Assembly: GCA_015680685.1 (NCBI GenBank)
Contig: MNCI01005261.1
Span: 646-36,580 of the forward strand
Length of the DNA stretch: 35,935 nucleotides
Reading direction: 5' to 3'
Source: Gnetum montanum
Lineage: Eukaryota; Streptophyta; Gnetopsida; Gnetales; Gnetaceae
Shown: in pieces, positions 10,088 through 21,269 of the stretch
Position numbering within the stretch: position 1 is the first letter of the stretch
How the letters are laid out: the number at the start of each line of letters is the position of its first letter
Notes under the pieces: generated by a model
The model's input: only the letters and a program-made list of their open reading frames with translations
Database searches by the model: none
What the model was told of the DNA's origin: nothing
Translations under genes and position numbers: made by a program

Positions 10088-12296
10088 TGTACCATCTGAA
10101 ATCATCGATGAGAGGCTGGAATGAACGGACACTGAGAGATCTATGGATAAAATAGTAAGACCCTTCCTTCACCTGAGGGCAAGCTAGAAATCAATGGAGG
10201 AAGAGTGCGTTGAATGGTTCGTACGTAGATCAAATGAGGGCTTCCCTGAACGTATGCAATCACGATGCGTTGGGTTATACGTAAATGAATGCAAAACTGA
10301 ACGTAAACAAATGAAAACAAATGTAGACTATTTAAATAATGAAAATAGGAAAACTATGAATAGGAAAATTAATGTAAACCACAAGAATCTGGGCAATAAA
10401 GCAAAATTTTTGTATTGATAAAAAATTACAATGTGCACCAGTCATAACGTAGTCGTAGATTGGTCGCAAGGTGGATGTTTAGCCCCAATCAATGAGAACG
10501 GATGCTGGGAAGATGTAGGTTTTGGATTGCAAGTGTACAGCACCCAAGTTTGTATGAAGCCCAGCGTATGAGATTGATGCCCAGATCTCCTAAGTGTGTC
10601 AGATTCTAATTCCCCCTGATCTAGTGGAAAAATAGGAGATTTATAGGGTTTTTGGCATGAGATTCAGATCTGGGAGAAGATCAGTGGCTGTAGGGTGAGA
10701 AAAATTTGGATCGGGTATCAGATGTGTGCATTGACTAGATGCATGAAATGTTACAGTGTATAGCATCTAGCATGATCAAGTATTACGTTGGCATGTGCAA
10801 TCCACAACATAAGAGCTTGGCATGCTCAAAGAATAACAAAAGCAAATTGACAAAAATAATGCTTTGTTACAACAAAGAATTTTTTCTCTGGCCTTCTGAA
10901 ACTATGGTCTGGCGTGTCCTGGCATCTTGGTGTCAGCGTCCAGCATCTGGTGTGTGATCATCCAACATATGAAACAAAAATGGTGAATTTGGAGCCCACT
11001 TTCGATCTTTGAAGCTTGTTCCAAGAGTGGATCTGAATGCTTGAGGTCCAGAGGATGCTTCTTGTCAAATTTGAGCTCGTTTAGAGGCTATTTTGGCTCT
11101 ATTTTGGTTGTTCATGCTATGGTCACGCTGTGCAGTGTGACCAAAGTGTGATTCCAATGTGACCAAGTATTTGTGCTCTATTTTGAGTTGATTTTTGGAC
11201 ACTGATCCCCTTTTTTGATGCCTGACTACTACCTATTCTCCAAGGTGGTCTGGGTGTTGATTTTGACTCCATTTTGTTTCTGTTTCAAGCCTATTTAGTT
11301 TGGTCATGTTGTGCTTACGTTGTGCAGTGTGACCAAGCTTAAATGGCATATTTGAAGCCACAATTGTAAAGTTGTGAAGCTTGCAGACATTTACAAGTGC
11401 TGTCGGTCCTCGGGGATTGCCCAGATGTCGAAGATGCTCCCTGAAACTGCTTGTTTTACCTTATTTTTGTTTGGTCACACTATGCAACGTGACCTCAATG
11501 TGACTAACTAAAAATGCATCATTTGAAGCATAAAGTTGGATTTTTAGGGAACTATGAGCAAGTAGGCTTGTTGCCTATCCTCTAGGGATGTAGTCCATGA
11601 TCAAAACTTACCCAAAACTGCTTGGTTTCAGCTATTTTTGGTTGGTCACACTGTGGTCATGTTGTACAGTGTGACCAAAATGTGACCCTAGCATGAACAA
11701 CTAAAAGTATCATATTTGAGGCCCAAATTTTGATTTTCTGGCACTTGTGAACATGTACAATTGTTGCCTAGCTCCTAGGAGTCGAATTCATGTCAAAATT
11801 CTTCCTAGAGGTGCCTGAATTAAGCTATTCGTATTTGGTCACACTGTGCAGCATGACTAACCAAGAATGACTCAAAACATGTGATTTTTGGGGATGAATC
11901 TCAGAGTTCTAAAGGCTAGAAGCTATAGGGGGCACCTATTAAGCTTATGGAGGGTCCGTGTGCTTGAATCTGGGCTGTTTGGACCTGATTTTGGAGCTCC
12001 AGAAGTTGGTCATGCTGTACACACACTAGTCATACGCTGGGCAGTGTGACCAAAGTGTGTGTGACCAAACTTGCACTTTTTGGGGCTGAAAATTTTGATT
12101 TTTGATGTTGATACTTACTATAATCATCTGTGGGCCTCTAGGGTACCTTTCTTGCTCCATTTCTCACTCCATTATGTGTCATTTCATGTCGTTTTGGAGG
12201 CTCTCAAGTTTGGTCACGCTGTACTCTGTTGGGCAGTAGCATGACTTAGCTTGATTTTTTTCTAAAAGTGCTAGGCCAAAATTTTGTGGTGTTTCA
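10088..12296 (-). mobile_element. LTR, 2.2 kb, minus strand (LTR-A)
   Basis: The ends are TGTACCATCT... and ...GTGGTGTTTCA, the same as those of the solo LTR at 23689-25814, with similarity along the whole length in the R-U5 part. On the minus strand the U3 starts TGAAACACCACAAAATT at 12296. A word array fills 11100-12240. A TATA box (CCTATAAATC) lies at about 10637-10648, and a conserved R-U5 block follows. There is no matching 5-bp duplication (TTTAC left, TGTTG right), so this is one LTR of a longer element and not a solo LTR. The gag pseudogene lies on its correct side for a 5' LTR, but no partner LTR is visible at 1-5150. Confidence 0.75.
11100..12240. repeat. TTGGTCAC/GTGACCAA word array in LTR-A U3
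   Basis: Seven or so copies of a dyad made of TTGGTCAC, about 10 nt (CACTGTGCAG-like), and GTGACCAA occur at about 11120, 11300, 11465, 11640, 11835, 12005 and 12210. They are each embedded in a diverged 170-200-bp longer repeat that also holds TTTGAAGC and CCTAGGGAT-like parts. The inner CpG (CAGCGTGACC, CACGCTGT) decays to CAGTGTGACC, CACACTGT or CAACGTGACC. The array ends about 450 bp before the TATA box. Confidence 0.75.
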
Positions 12297-13260
12297 TGTT
12301 GGCTTTCCAAGTATCTCTATAGTAGGAATGGAAAGATGGAAAGAAGGGGAGTGAGATAATGAAAATAACACACCTTCCTATTCCAACATTGGAGAGAGGG
12401 AGGAAAGTTTGGAGACCAAAATGAAAACTTGGTAGTTTCCAAAGATGGTTTTGGCAAGTTTACAACTTCCACCCAAAAAAAAAAGAAGAGAAGTGAGTTT
12501 TGTTGGTATGGAAACCAACATTTTCTTAGTGAGAAATATTATGGCAAAAAAATTAAATGTTTACCAAGGCTTCCACATTGGCTTTACTTTAGGAACTCAC
12601 AATAGATGTTGTGAAATTCTAGCACCCAAGCCACCTGTAGCTTTCATGCTAGGGTTTCTACCACATAGAAGAATGGTAGTTTTTGATTCCTTGGGAGTTT
12701 TGGCTTAAAATGACTTTCAACTTGCAATAATAGCAAATCTACTTATGAAAATGATTTCAAATTTCACCAATGTTGGCCTCTCAACCGCTTCCACACTAGG
12801 TATGGTAGAGGAGGAAAAGAAGGGGGGTCAGATGATGGAAATCTCACATCTTCCACCTAAACATTTTTGGGGGAAAAAGGTTGAAAACCCAAATTGGAAA
12901 GTTACAATTTTTAAACTAAAATTGTTTCCAAGTAGCTACTAATTCTCTCAACTTGAAGAAATGGAGGGGAAAGTCAACTCATGGATGAGTTGAACCACCC
13001 ACTTTTAGAAGGTGGAAAATAAACTTTTGGTAATAAAAACAATGGGGGAAAGAAATATCAATGTTGGTTTTGGGCCTTATAATTCATAGCAAGTGCTATG
13101 AAAATCCAAAACCCAACCACCTGCAACTTCTACACTACATTTTTGGTCACATGGGGGGGAAGGCCAACGTTGATTTGTCAAGGTTTTGGCTACAAAAAAT
13201 GAAAGCAAAGCTTGCAAAGACCCTTCTTCTAGCACCAAGAAAAACTATTACGACCAAAAA
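12297..13260. other. U3-like LTR remnant with TTCCACATTGG words
   Basis: The stretch holds scattered words TTCCACATTGG, TTCCACACTAGG and CATGCTAGGG together with GGAAAGTTT/AACTTTCC elements, the same vocabulary as in 13680-14620. It is probably a truncated U3 from the LTR family of 13261-14954, joined to the LTR-A start. Its open frames (12445-12708, 12745-12942, 13061-13273) match no family. Confidence 0.4.
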
Positions 13261-14686
13261 CCTTGATTGCTAGAATGGGAACCAAGGATCCTCAGCATAG
13301 GTAGTTCCTCAACCCCAAATCCCTAGGGCCTTTGTAACAAAAATGGGGTTCAAGGCACCCTATCTAGTTCAATAGATTAACCAGGGACTTGGGAGATGTA
13401 AAATGTGAAAATATAAACAAATCTGAATGATGCACAAATAATAACTTTAATTCTATTAAAAAAATCCAAAACTTAAAATTTTATTGAGAAGAGAATGAAG
13501 AATAAGTTAGAGAAATGTGTACAAAAAATGGTGCCTAGATGAGCAAAAAATAAAGTCTACTTGTACAAGAGTTCAAAGCCCATTGAAGCTAAAATGATAT
13601 ACTCCATAATCTAGGTGCCAAGCCACTCTTGATGCTATAGGACTTTCCTTCATCACTACAACCTTGGATCTACAAATTTGGTTCCTACTGGAGGGTTAGA
13701 AGAGGGAAGAATTTGGATGCTAAGTTACTCCACGTTGGGTTTGAAATTCCAAAAGTATAGTGTTAACATCAAAATCCACCAAGTCTCAAGGCCTGAATGC
13801 TTCCACGTTGGGGTTCAAGAGAATACAAATATGGAAACTTGCAAAAGCTCTTAAGTGCCTGAAAATGCCCCAAGTGTGGAGTCATGTGTATGTGAATTTC
13901 TTGTCAAAAAATTCTAAACCAATTGCTCTCTCTTTTTTCTTGAAAATGCTACACTTTACCCAAAAATTGCTGACCCTGCTTTGGGCAATAAATGGGGCTG
14001 CAAATTGGTCATGATCACACTATAAAATGGCTACAAAAATGGTTGCAAATTTGATGTAATTCTGCTGCAAATTGGCTACCATATTTAGGTGAAATGGGCA
14101 TTCAAATTTGGGGGTTACTAAAAATAGTAAGTGCTTTTCCCCATGGCCATTCAATTTACTAAAAATAGTAACTGGTGCAACCCTTCCATGCTAGAGATGA
14201 ATCTTCCATGCTAAGCTCTTCACCATGCTTGTTGCAGTGTCTAGTCAATGTTGAAGTGCATAACTTAATAAATTTTTCTTCTTATGGCTTCCACGCTAGG
14301 GGTTTGGATTTTTCATGCTAGGGGACGAAGACTTTCTAGGTTGGGAGGAAAGTTTTCAAGCTGGGGGAAAACTTTCTAGGTTGGGGAGAAAGTTTTCAAA
14401 ATGTGCCTTTGATCTCCACATTGAAAGGGGGAAACTTTCCAAGTTAAGGGGGGTGGGAGTTTCCAAGCTAAGGGAAACTTTCTAGTTTGAGGGGAAAGTT
14501 TTCAAAATGCATCTTTTGTCTTCATGTTGAAGGGGGAAAAGTTTTCTCACCACCCATCCTTCCATGCTAGGGGTAGGTGAGATATACCCCTTGCATGTGA
14601 TTTCAATGTAGAAAAATGTCTACCCCCCATAAAACCCATCAATTTGCCTTTCTTGACATTCCAAAAGGCATTTTTGAGCCACCCCG

Positions 14687-14724
<38 letters not shown>

Positions 14725-14954
14725 ACTTGCCCTTCCTAAGCCCAAATATAGACACTATGTAACTTTTCCCACATAGGGAATGAGGCTTTGACTACTTATG
14801 AGGCATTTTACAACCTCAAAAGTATAAAGTATGTGAAATTTCCCATTATAGATTATAATTTTCACATTTACAATGAAATTTTTCCTTAGGTTCCATGGGG
14901 TGAAAGCTACATGATAAGGATTGATCATAACATGCAAAATTTTGTGGTGTTTCA
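13261..14954 (-). mobile_element. Decayed LTR on the minus strand (LTR-D)
   Basis: On the minus strand it starts TGAAACACCACAAAATTTTG at 14954, the same terminus as LTR-A and the solo LTR. The U3 carries words of the type TTCCACGCTAGGGG and dyads of GAAAGTTTTC and GAAAACTTTC (14330-14540). A weak TATA-like CCTATAGCATC lies near 13640. The R-U5 block 13270-13430 matches the other LTRs in order: GCTAGAAT, then a GGATCCTC-like block, then GGCACCCTATCTAGTTCAAT followed by GGGACTTGG. The U5 end is not sharp. Confidence 0.6.
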
Positions 14955-15360
14955 CTAAGGGCCATTAAAACCACACTGGATCCTAAATACAATAAATAGA
15001 ATTCACACTAAAAAACCATAAAAAGTTGCATATTATGGGCACTTTTCGTCATGTAGCTTTCACCTCATGAAACTCGAGGTAAAACTTCATTGTAAATGTG
15101 AATATTGAAATCCATGAAAGGAAATCTCACATATTCCATACTTTTTAGGGCTAAAATGCCTCATAAATAGTCAAATCCTCATTCTCCAACTGAAAAAAGT
15201 CATCTTGTACCTATATTCGGGCTTGGGGATCAAAAATGTCTTCTAGAAAGCCAAAAATGGTAATTTAATGGGTTTTATTGGGGGGTATACACTTTTCTAT
15301 ATTTGAAACATCTACAAGGGAGTAAATCTCACCTACTCCTAATGTGGAGGGGTGGGAGTT
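14545..15360. repeat. Large imperfect inverted repeat: two LTR starts head to head
   Basis: About 14545-14957 pairs with about 15005-15360 in reverse complement. Matching landmarks: CTCACCTACCCCTAG with CTCACCTACTCCTAA, TGGGTTTTATGGGGGGTA with TGGGTTTTATTGGGGGGTA, ATGCCTCATAAGTAGTCAAA with ATGCCTCATAAATAGTCAAA, and GTAGCTTTCACC on both. The inner ends carry the LTR terminus TGAAACACCACAAAAT (left, 14954) and a decayed form of it (right, about 15008-15030). So two LTRs of one family lie head to head about 50 bp apart; the right one is cut at 15361 by the insertion of the plus-strand element. A transcript across it would fold into a hairpin of about 350 bp. Confidence 0.8.
14687..14724. repeat. 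Run of 38 C
   Basis: An uninterrupted poly(C) tract of 38 bases, preceded by CCCCG. On the other strand it is G38, able to form G-quadruplexes. It lies inside one arm of the inverted repeat and is absent from the other arm, where CACTTTTC... sequence continues, so it arose after the arms formed. The exact length is likely to be unreliable in any assembly. Confidence 0.95.
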
Positions 15361-16281
15361 TGATGAGTCATAATTCTATCAATTGTGTTAATGAGGCCTC
15401 ATCGATGCAGCCTCATTAATTGGGTCTTGTCGATGAGGCCTAGTTGATGCATTATATCATGCATCGAAATGGCCCCGTCAATGCAATGTCTATTTCTAAC
15501 TATAAATATGCATGTACCAACTACATTTATGGTAATAGAGATATTATTTTTAGTGAAACTCTTGTAATTTTTCCATTTGAAAGTTAGAATTTTCCTCCTA
15601 AGTGCCCACAATAGGAGTCATTGTGTGTATGAATCTTTATTCAAGCATTGTTAGTGTGTGTAGCAATAAAGAAAAGTTTTCTGATAAACCTTATAGCACT
15701 TTGGATAGATTAAATATTTAATTCATGCATTTAATATTTTCAATTATTTATTTATTAATTTCAATTATTTATTAAATGTTTTGAGTAATTAAGTTAATGA
15801 AGCGATTAAGCAAGATAGATTAAACACATAAGTACGACCACTTTGAGCGTAACATGTATTCACTTGGTAATCCTAGCAATGTTATTACTTGGTATGCCTA
15901 ATAGCATAGTTCTTGGTTACCCAATAGTGGATACATGGGTTCAGGATGTGTATAGAAAGTGGAACCATGTGCTTATATTAGGACTAGTTAAATGCTAGTT
16001 AATTAGTTAGTTTAACCTAGTTAATCTAATTACTTTTATCTCCCTTTGAATGCCAAACCATAAAACATAAAATGATAAAAATCAAATGCCTCAATTACAC
16101 TTAACCATACCAGTGTATGTCACAAGTGTAATTAGGAATACAATGATTAACCTTAAGGCAAGATTCACTTCCTAGAGGATTGGTGCACCAAAAATGATAA
16201 AGTCCACAGAATTCAACCGGATCACACGTAAACGCTTTGTGATTCGTATGGTTGAGTGTAGGGGTACCTCATTGTTCATCA
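15361..16281 (+). mobile_element. 5' LTR, 921 bp
   Basis: It starts TGATGAGTCATAATTC and ends GTTCATCA, so TG...CA. The U3 is short: words around GATGAGGCCTCATC and GTCGATGAGGCCTAGTTGATG fill 15380-15475, and TATAAATA lies at 15501-15508. The R-U5 part is about 750 bp, AT-rich in the middle. The first 300 bases match the 3' LTR at 29938. The primer site begins one base after the LTR end, which fixes the right boundary. Confidence 0.85.
15501..15508 (+). promoter_or_regulatory. LTR TATA box
   Basis: TATAAATA, conserved in the 3' LTR at 30111-30118 and placed 25-140 nt after the GAGGCCTC word cluster. It would start the genomic transcript about 30 nt further on. Confidence 0.75.
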
Positions 16282-16282
16282 T

Positions 16283-16301
16283 TGGCATCATTGTTAGGGA
16301 C
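16283..16301 (+). other. Primer-binding site, tRNA-Asp type
   Basis: TGGCATCATTGTTAGGGAC starts two bases after the LTR CA. The common plant Ty3 site complementary to tRNA-Asp is TGGCGCCGTTGCCGGGG. The two differ at six positions and every one is G to A or C to T, which is what decay of methylated cytosine on both strands gives. Confidence 0.8.
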
Positions 16302-16437
16302 TTTGTTTATTGAAACATGTGCTATTTAGGTCTAAGTGAATATCATTAATATGATTGTACAAACCTCAAGGTCAATATCATTTCCTCTATACATAGAATT
16401 ATAAAGGCATGGTGATAATTTTATTTTGTTTTGCAAA

Positions 16438-18906
16438 ATGTCTTCTTCTTCTCATAATCATGAAGAGGTCAAACCATCAGTCCTACAAGAATGCAAAGTG
16501 ATATATACTCATCCATATGAGTATGTGCCAAACTTCACTTTCATCCTATGTCAGGATGAATAGCTACAATGGCATAATATGAAGGGCAACATTGTCTTGC
16601 CCCCCTATCAATCTGTGCCAGGGATTCTACTTAAAACTCTTAAGAAGTTGGACATCTGAGATCTTCACAAAGAATATTTTGTGGATGGATATGATACTTA
16701 AAACTACTATCCCACTAAAACATAATGTAAGCAAGATTGACGTTAGGAGAATCTCCATGAGGCTACAAAGGGGAAACATTACACTAATCCTTGTTTCTAC
16801 TAGATCAAGATGACAATGAGGATCCTCCCTTTAAAGGTTCTCAACATGAAGATTCTCCACCCCCTGTCATTGATGATAAGGGTGTGAACCTAAACTTGAA
16901 ATCCACTATTCATAAATTAGGTTCAAGAAAAAGTGACAACCAAGGTAGGGACTTGGGCAAGCATCACAATGGCAAGGGATCTAAGGATGGTGATTGTAAT
17001 AAGTGAAAAAGTGGTAGTAGACACTGTAGTGGTAGTGGAAGTCCACTTTTCTCTTCATCGTCTTCATCTAATTCTAAAAATTCCTCTTTATTTGATGGTT
17101 CTCATAGAAGCCATCATCAAAATAATCATGATGAAGGTGATCAATGAGGCAAAAATGACCATGAAGGCCACCAAGATAGAAGGGGAGGTCGAAATCATCA
17201 TTGGCATCATCAATGCAATGATGATGATGAACCTTTGTTAGCAACTCAAAATATGCTTAACATTATGAAGGTAGTTAAAATTCCAACCAAGCATATGAAA
17301 GATAGTCAGATCAAACACTTAGACATGAATAATATCCCAAGATTTGAGGGGGGATACAATTCTAATCTGTAAACACATCTACAAGCTTTCCATGATGCCT
17401 ATGCCTTATAGAATATAGAAAATGAATGGTAGAAACTCAAGATTTTCCCTAGGACACTCATCAAGGAAGCTTAAATCTAGTATCAGTCCTTGGAAAAAAA
17501 ATTCACTTGTAAATGGAGTACCATGTTAGAGCTATTTAATGAAAAATATCAGACGTACTCCAGAGTGTCTAATTTGAGAAGGCAAATCCAATGCTAGAAA
17601 CAAGGAACACATGAACCTTTGGATGCTGCTATCAACAAATACTATTCAATCTTACATTGATGCCCTACCCATGGTTATTCTTAGAGGGAACAACTTTACC
17701 ACATTATAAATGGGCTCAGAGCAAAAAATAAACGAACTCTTGGCATGTATGCCCAAGGGAGATTATTAGAACTAAGAGCTCATCAGATCCAAAGAATAAT
17801 TAAGTAGGTAGTAGAAGAAGAAGGTGAGCTATGAAAAAGGAAAAGTGTAGAAGAGTATAATAGAAACCCTTCCATCAGAAAATGGAAGATCTGATTTTAT
17901 GATGAGGAGGAGTCACTACTCGATGAAGTGGTGAACAAGAAAGCCTTGCCATCCAAAAATCTATTTCTGATATTTTGGCAAATGTTGACAAATTATGGGA
18001 CTCTTTGGATGAAAAATTTTAAACTACTATGAAGATTGCCAAAGAATCCAAAGAACAAAATAGTAAGTATAACTACAGAAGATGAAAAGAAGCTAAACAT
18101 GCCTACCAAAGAGGTAAGGGTACAACTGCAGCAGTAGAGGAAGTTGTGGAAACTAACTCTAATGATGAAATTGATTATGACATCTATCAATAAAAACATC
18201 CAAAAGGATGTTTCCCTATGGTGTCATACTTACAAAATTCTGGGGTGTATGCATTAAATCCTCAACTAGCACATAGGTAAGCACCTAGATGATTGCCTTA
18301 TCCTTAAGGCAATCCAAGGTAGTTCCACCAACAACAACAAGCTTACTACCCAAGTGGGACTCCTCCACAACCTTATGAAAAATACCAACAATGGTACTAA
18401 CCATAATTATGGGGAATTCCACCACCAAGGCAATAATACCCTTATAGGCAACTAGATCCATATAGGTACTATGTTCAACAACCTATCTCTCCAAAAAGTT
18501 CTATAAGTCATACCTCGTTTCAACATCACTATTATCCTCTAAAGTACCACTAAACACATTCACCATCTACTAGAGGAAAAACCCATGTTCATACCACCCT
18601 CTGCATCCTTCTGCACACACAGCTCCACCTTCAACCTAATTACCTCCTACTCCATCCATGCAAGGTGAGATTCCTCCATAGCTGCAACAACAAAATGCTA
18701 CAAGGGTTGTACATTCATAACCAGATTTCTAGCCAAGTGGTTTGGACAACTCATCTAGAAAAAGATCCTTCTTCTAACCTACCAATCATCTTCAACCCTC
18801 ACAATCTAGTTTGGTTGGTTTTTATAAATCTCCAACACCCTCATCCTTTGCATCAAATAGCTTCAAGTGCCCTTCAAACCAAGTGCCACCTCAGATTCAC
18901 ACTATA
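16438..18906 (+). pseudogene. Gag of the plus-strand Ty3 element, decayed
   Basis: ATG at 16438 (MSSSSHNHEEVKPS) is the first plausible start after the primer site. An N-terminal domain is followed by a low-complexity Ser/Asp/Gly segment (16800-17240), then the gag capsid core at about 17340-17800: FEGGYNSNL, LQAFHDAYA, MLELFNEKYQ, LRRQIQC, INGLRAKNK and MYAQGRLLELRAHQ. The nucleocapsid knuckle at about 18176-18217 reads YDIYQ-stop-KHPKGCFP: both leading Cys are Tyr (TGT to TAT), while the His and the last Cys remain. A Pro/Gln/Tyr-rich tail follows (18250-18900), like the tail of the minus-strand gag at 34924-35934. The many stops are mostly TAG or TAA where Gln or Trp fits. Confidence 0.85.
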
Positions 18907-19790
18907 ATGCTAACTCATGTTGTTTCTGAGTTGATCAAGGTTGTCAATCTTCCCATGAAAAGATCTAATTTGGGAATTCCACTCATTTACATGCAAATCA
19001 TTGGACATGAGTCATGTAAGGCTCTTCTTAACTCTAGTTCTAGAGTTAATCTCATCTCCCATGGCATGTATAAGGCTTGGAACCTACCACCTATCAAGAA
19101 GAAGAACATCTATCTAGAATTAGTAGATTAGTCAATTATTGTCCCTCTAGGATTACTAGAGACATTATGACCACAATTTGTGGGTGGTCCTATCTTGTTG
19201 ATTTTTTGGTGATTAAGGTTGAAAACTGCAAAAGTGACTTTTTGATCATTATGGGAAGAGCTTGGTTAAGCACAGTTGATGCACATATGGGCATAAGGGA
19301 CCTATCTCTACAAATATCAAAAGAAAATGAATTGGATAAAAATAGAGAAGAAATGTATTCCATTCATCATGTATAGTAATAATGGGTGCAATTGCATGCA
19401 AAAGATTTGGTCCATTAGAATTACATACATTAAATCATGCAATTAGTGTATGTAGGAAATTAGTATTCAAAGATGTCTGTACGCAAAAACCACAAAATAG
19501 AAGTGCACCCAATGGTTGATAGCTAATTCAAATAGTAGCACATTATGCATGGAACCAACTGAGAGCCTAACATGTGCTTATATTAAAGGCATGGACAAAA
19601 TTGAAGTTCATTTCCAACTCTCAGATGAAGATAATGATACCTATTGGAGAGAGTTGGAAATCCCTGATAACTTCAAGTAGAAGCCCCTAGAGCTAAGAAC
19701 TTTACTGGCTAGCATGGAATATGCATTTTAAAACAATGGTAAACTAGTCATAGGTAATGTTAACCTTGCTCCAAAATAAAAATAAAAGCT
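18907..19790 (+). pseudogene. Aspartic protease of the plus-strand element, active site lost
   Basis: The frame is continuous with the gag tail up to about 19131: GHESCKALLNSSSRVNLIS. The catalytic triad D-S-G is N-S-S (AAC TCT AGT at 19030-19038), both changes being G to A, so no activity is expected. The flap and final strand follow in a second frame (about 19170-19320): YLVDFLVIKVENCKSDF, GRAWLSTVDAHMGIRDLSL. An indel near 19130 separates the frames. The stretch 19380-19790 is linker before RT, with many stops. Confidence 0.8.
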
Positions 19791-19799
19791 ATTAAATGT

Positions 19800-20780
19800 A
19801 GTTAAAAAATGGCCAATAGCCTTTTCTTGGTCATATCTTGAACTAACAGGAATCAATCCAACGATATGCTAGCATCGCATTTACACTAACTCGACCATTA
19901 ATCCTAGAAGGTAGTTGCAGAGGTGACTAAATCCCAAATCGAAATAGATCATCAAAGAGAAAATTGAACAACTCCTCAAGGTGAGGTTCATCTATCCCAT
20001 CGTGGATAGTAAGTTGGTTAGCCAACTCATAATTATACTAAAGAAGGGTGGCAAATGGTAGGTTTGCATTGACTTCAAGCTGTTAAATTTGGAAACATTT
20101 AAAGATCATTTTCCTTTGCCATTTTTGAATCAAGTGTTCGATACCATATCTAGGAATTATTAGTATAGCTTCTTGGATGGTTATAATGCCTATAACCAAA
20201 TCCAAGTTGTGCCAGAAAATTAGGCCAAGACAAAATTCACAAGTCCTTGGGGGACTTTTATATATTGTAAGATGCCATTCGGTCTATGCAATGCCCCTAA
20301 AACATTTCAATGCTTAGTCCTTAGTATTTTCCAATAGCAGATCGATGGTGGTGTGGGAGTCTTCATGGGTGATGGTTCCACCTATGGAAATACATTTGAG
20401 TAAGCCTTGGACTACCTTAAGCAAGTGTTGAAGAGATGTGTTGAAATAAACTTGTAGCTCAACTAGCAAAAGAGCCATCTTATGGTCCAAGAAGGCATTG
20501 TGCTATGGCATCAAATTTCATAAAAATAGATTGAGGTAGACCTAGACAAGATAAGGGTCATCCAAGGAATAACATGCCAACCAAAGACTAATAAAGATGT
20601 TTGATCATTCCTTGGATACACTGGCTACTCTAACAATTCATAGAAAATATCTCTAAGATTGCAAAACCATTGGTAAATCTTACAAAGAAAGATGCACCTT
20701 TCATCTAGACCAAGGAATGTGAACATGCATTCCAAAAGTTAAAATAAAAACTCATAGAAACACCAATCCTATGAGCACCA
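19800..20780 (+). pseudogene. Reverse transcriptase of the plus-strand element, decayed
   Basis: RT copies the element RNA into DNA. Motifs in order: IKEKIEQLL and FIYPIVDSKLVSQ (about 19950-20035), KKGGKW-stop-VCIDFKLLN (20042-20090), DHFPLPFLNQVFD (20105-20145), FLDGYNAYNQIQV (20171-20212), TKFTSPWGTFIYCKMPFGLCNAPKTFQ (split here across 20230-20312), and the catalytic loop VFMGDGSTYG (20358-20387). In the catalytic pair the first Asp is Gly (GGT for GAT), and the residue after the second Asp is also changed. Beyond the loop the connection domain continues (TFEQALDYLKQVL with a stop for Gln). Stops at Gln/Trp positions are frequent. Confidence 0.85.
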
Positions 20781-21200
20781 AACTAGTCCAAACCCTTCCA
20801 CATCATGATAGATGCATCTAACTATGCCTTGGGAGTAGTGCTCATGTAGATGGATAATAAGAAACATCCATAGTACATCCACTACACAAGGTGAAGCATT
20901 ATGGAAGCAATATTAAATTACACCACCACGAAGAAAGAACTAATGGTAGTGGTGTATGCTCTAGAAAAGTTTGGGTACTATGTTATTGATTACAAAGTAT
21001 TTATGCACATGAACCATATTGTAATCCACTTTCTCATGAACAAACCAATGGTGAGCCCTTGTATCATACTGTGGCTCATGATCTTACAAGAATTTGATCT
21101 CACAATGGTAGATAAAAAAGGAACCAAGAATGTGATTGCTAACCACCTCTCTTACTTAAGATCAAATAATAAAAATGAGGAGAGACTGCTCTCTGATTAG
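20781..21200 (+). pseudogene. RNase H domain of the plus-strand element
   Basis: RNase H removes the RNA strand of the RNA/DNA hybrid. FHIMIDASNYALGVVL (20799-20846) holds the first catalytic Asp. NYTTTKKELMVVVYALEKF (20920-20974) holds the Glu motif common in plant Ty3 elements. Later come VFMHMNHIVIHFL and EFDLTMVDKKGTKNVIANHLSYL (21085-21160). The last 99 codons (20901-21200) are open without a stop, unlike most of this pol. Confidence 0.85.
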
Positions 21201-21269
21201 TTTCTAGATGAAATCCTCTTTATAGGAGCAATAAATGAAAAAATGCCTACAGAAATAACATGGTATAAT

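Noticed and set aside
10088-12296. LTR-A as a solo LTR
   Set aside because: The flanking five bases differ (TTTAC and TGTTG), unlike LTR-B.
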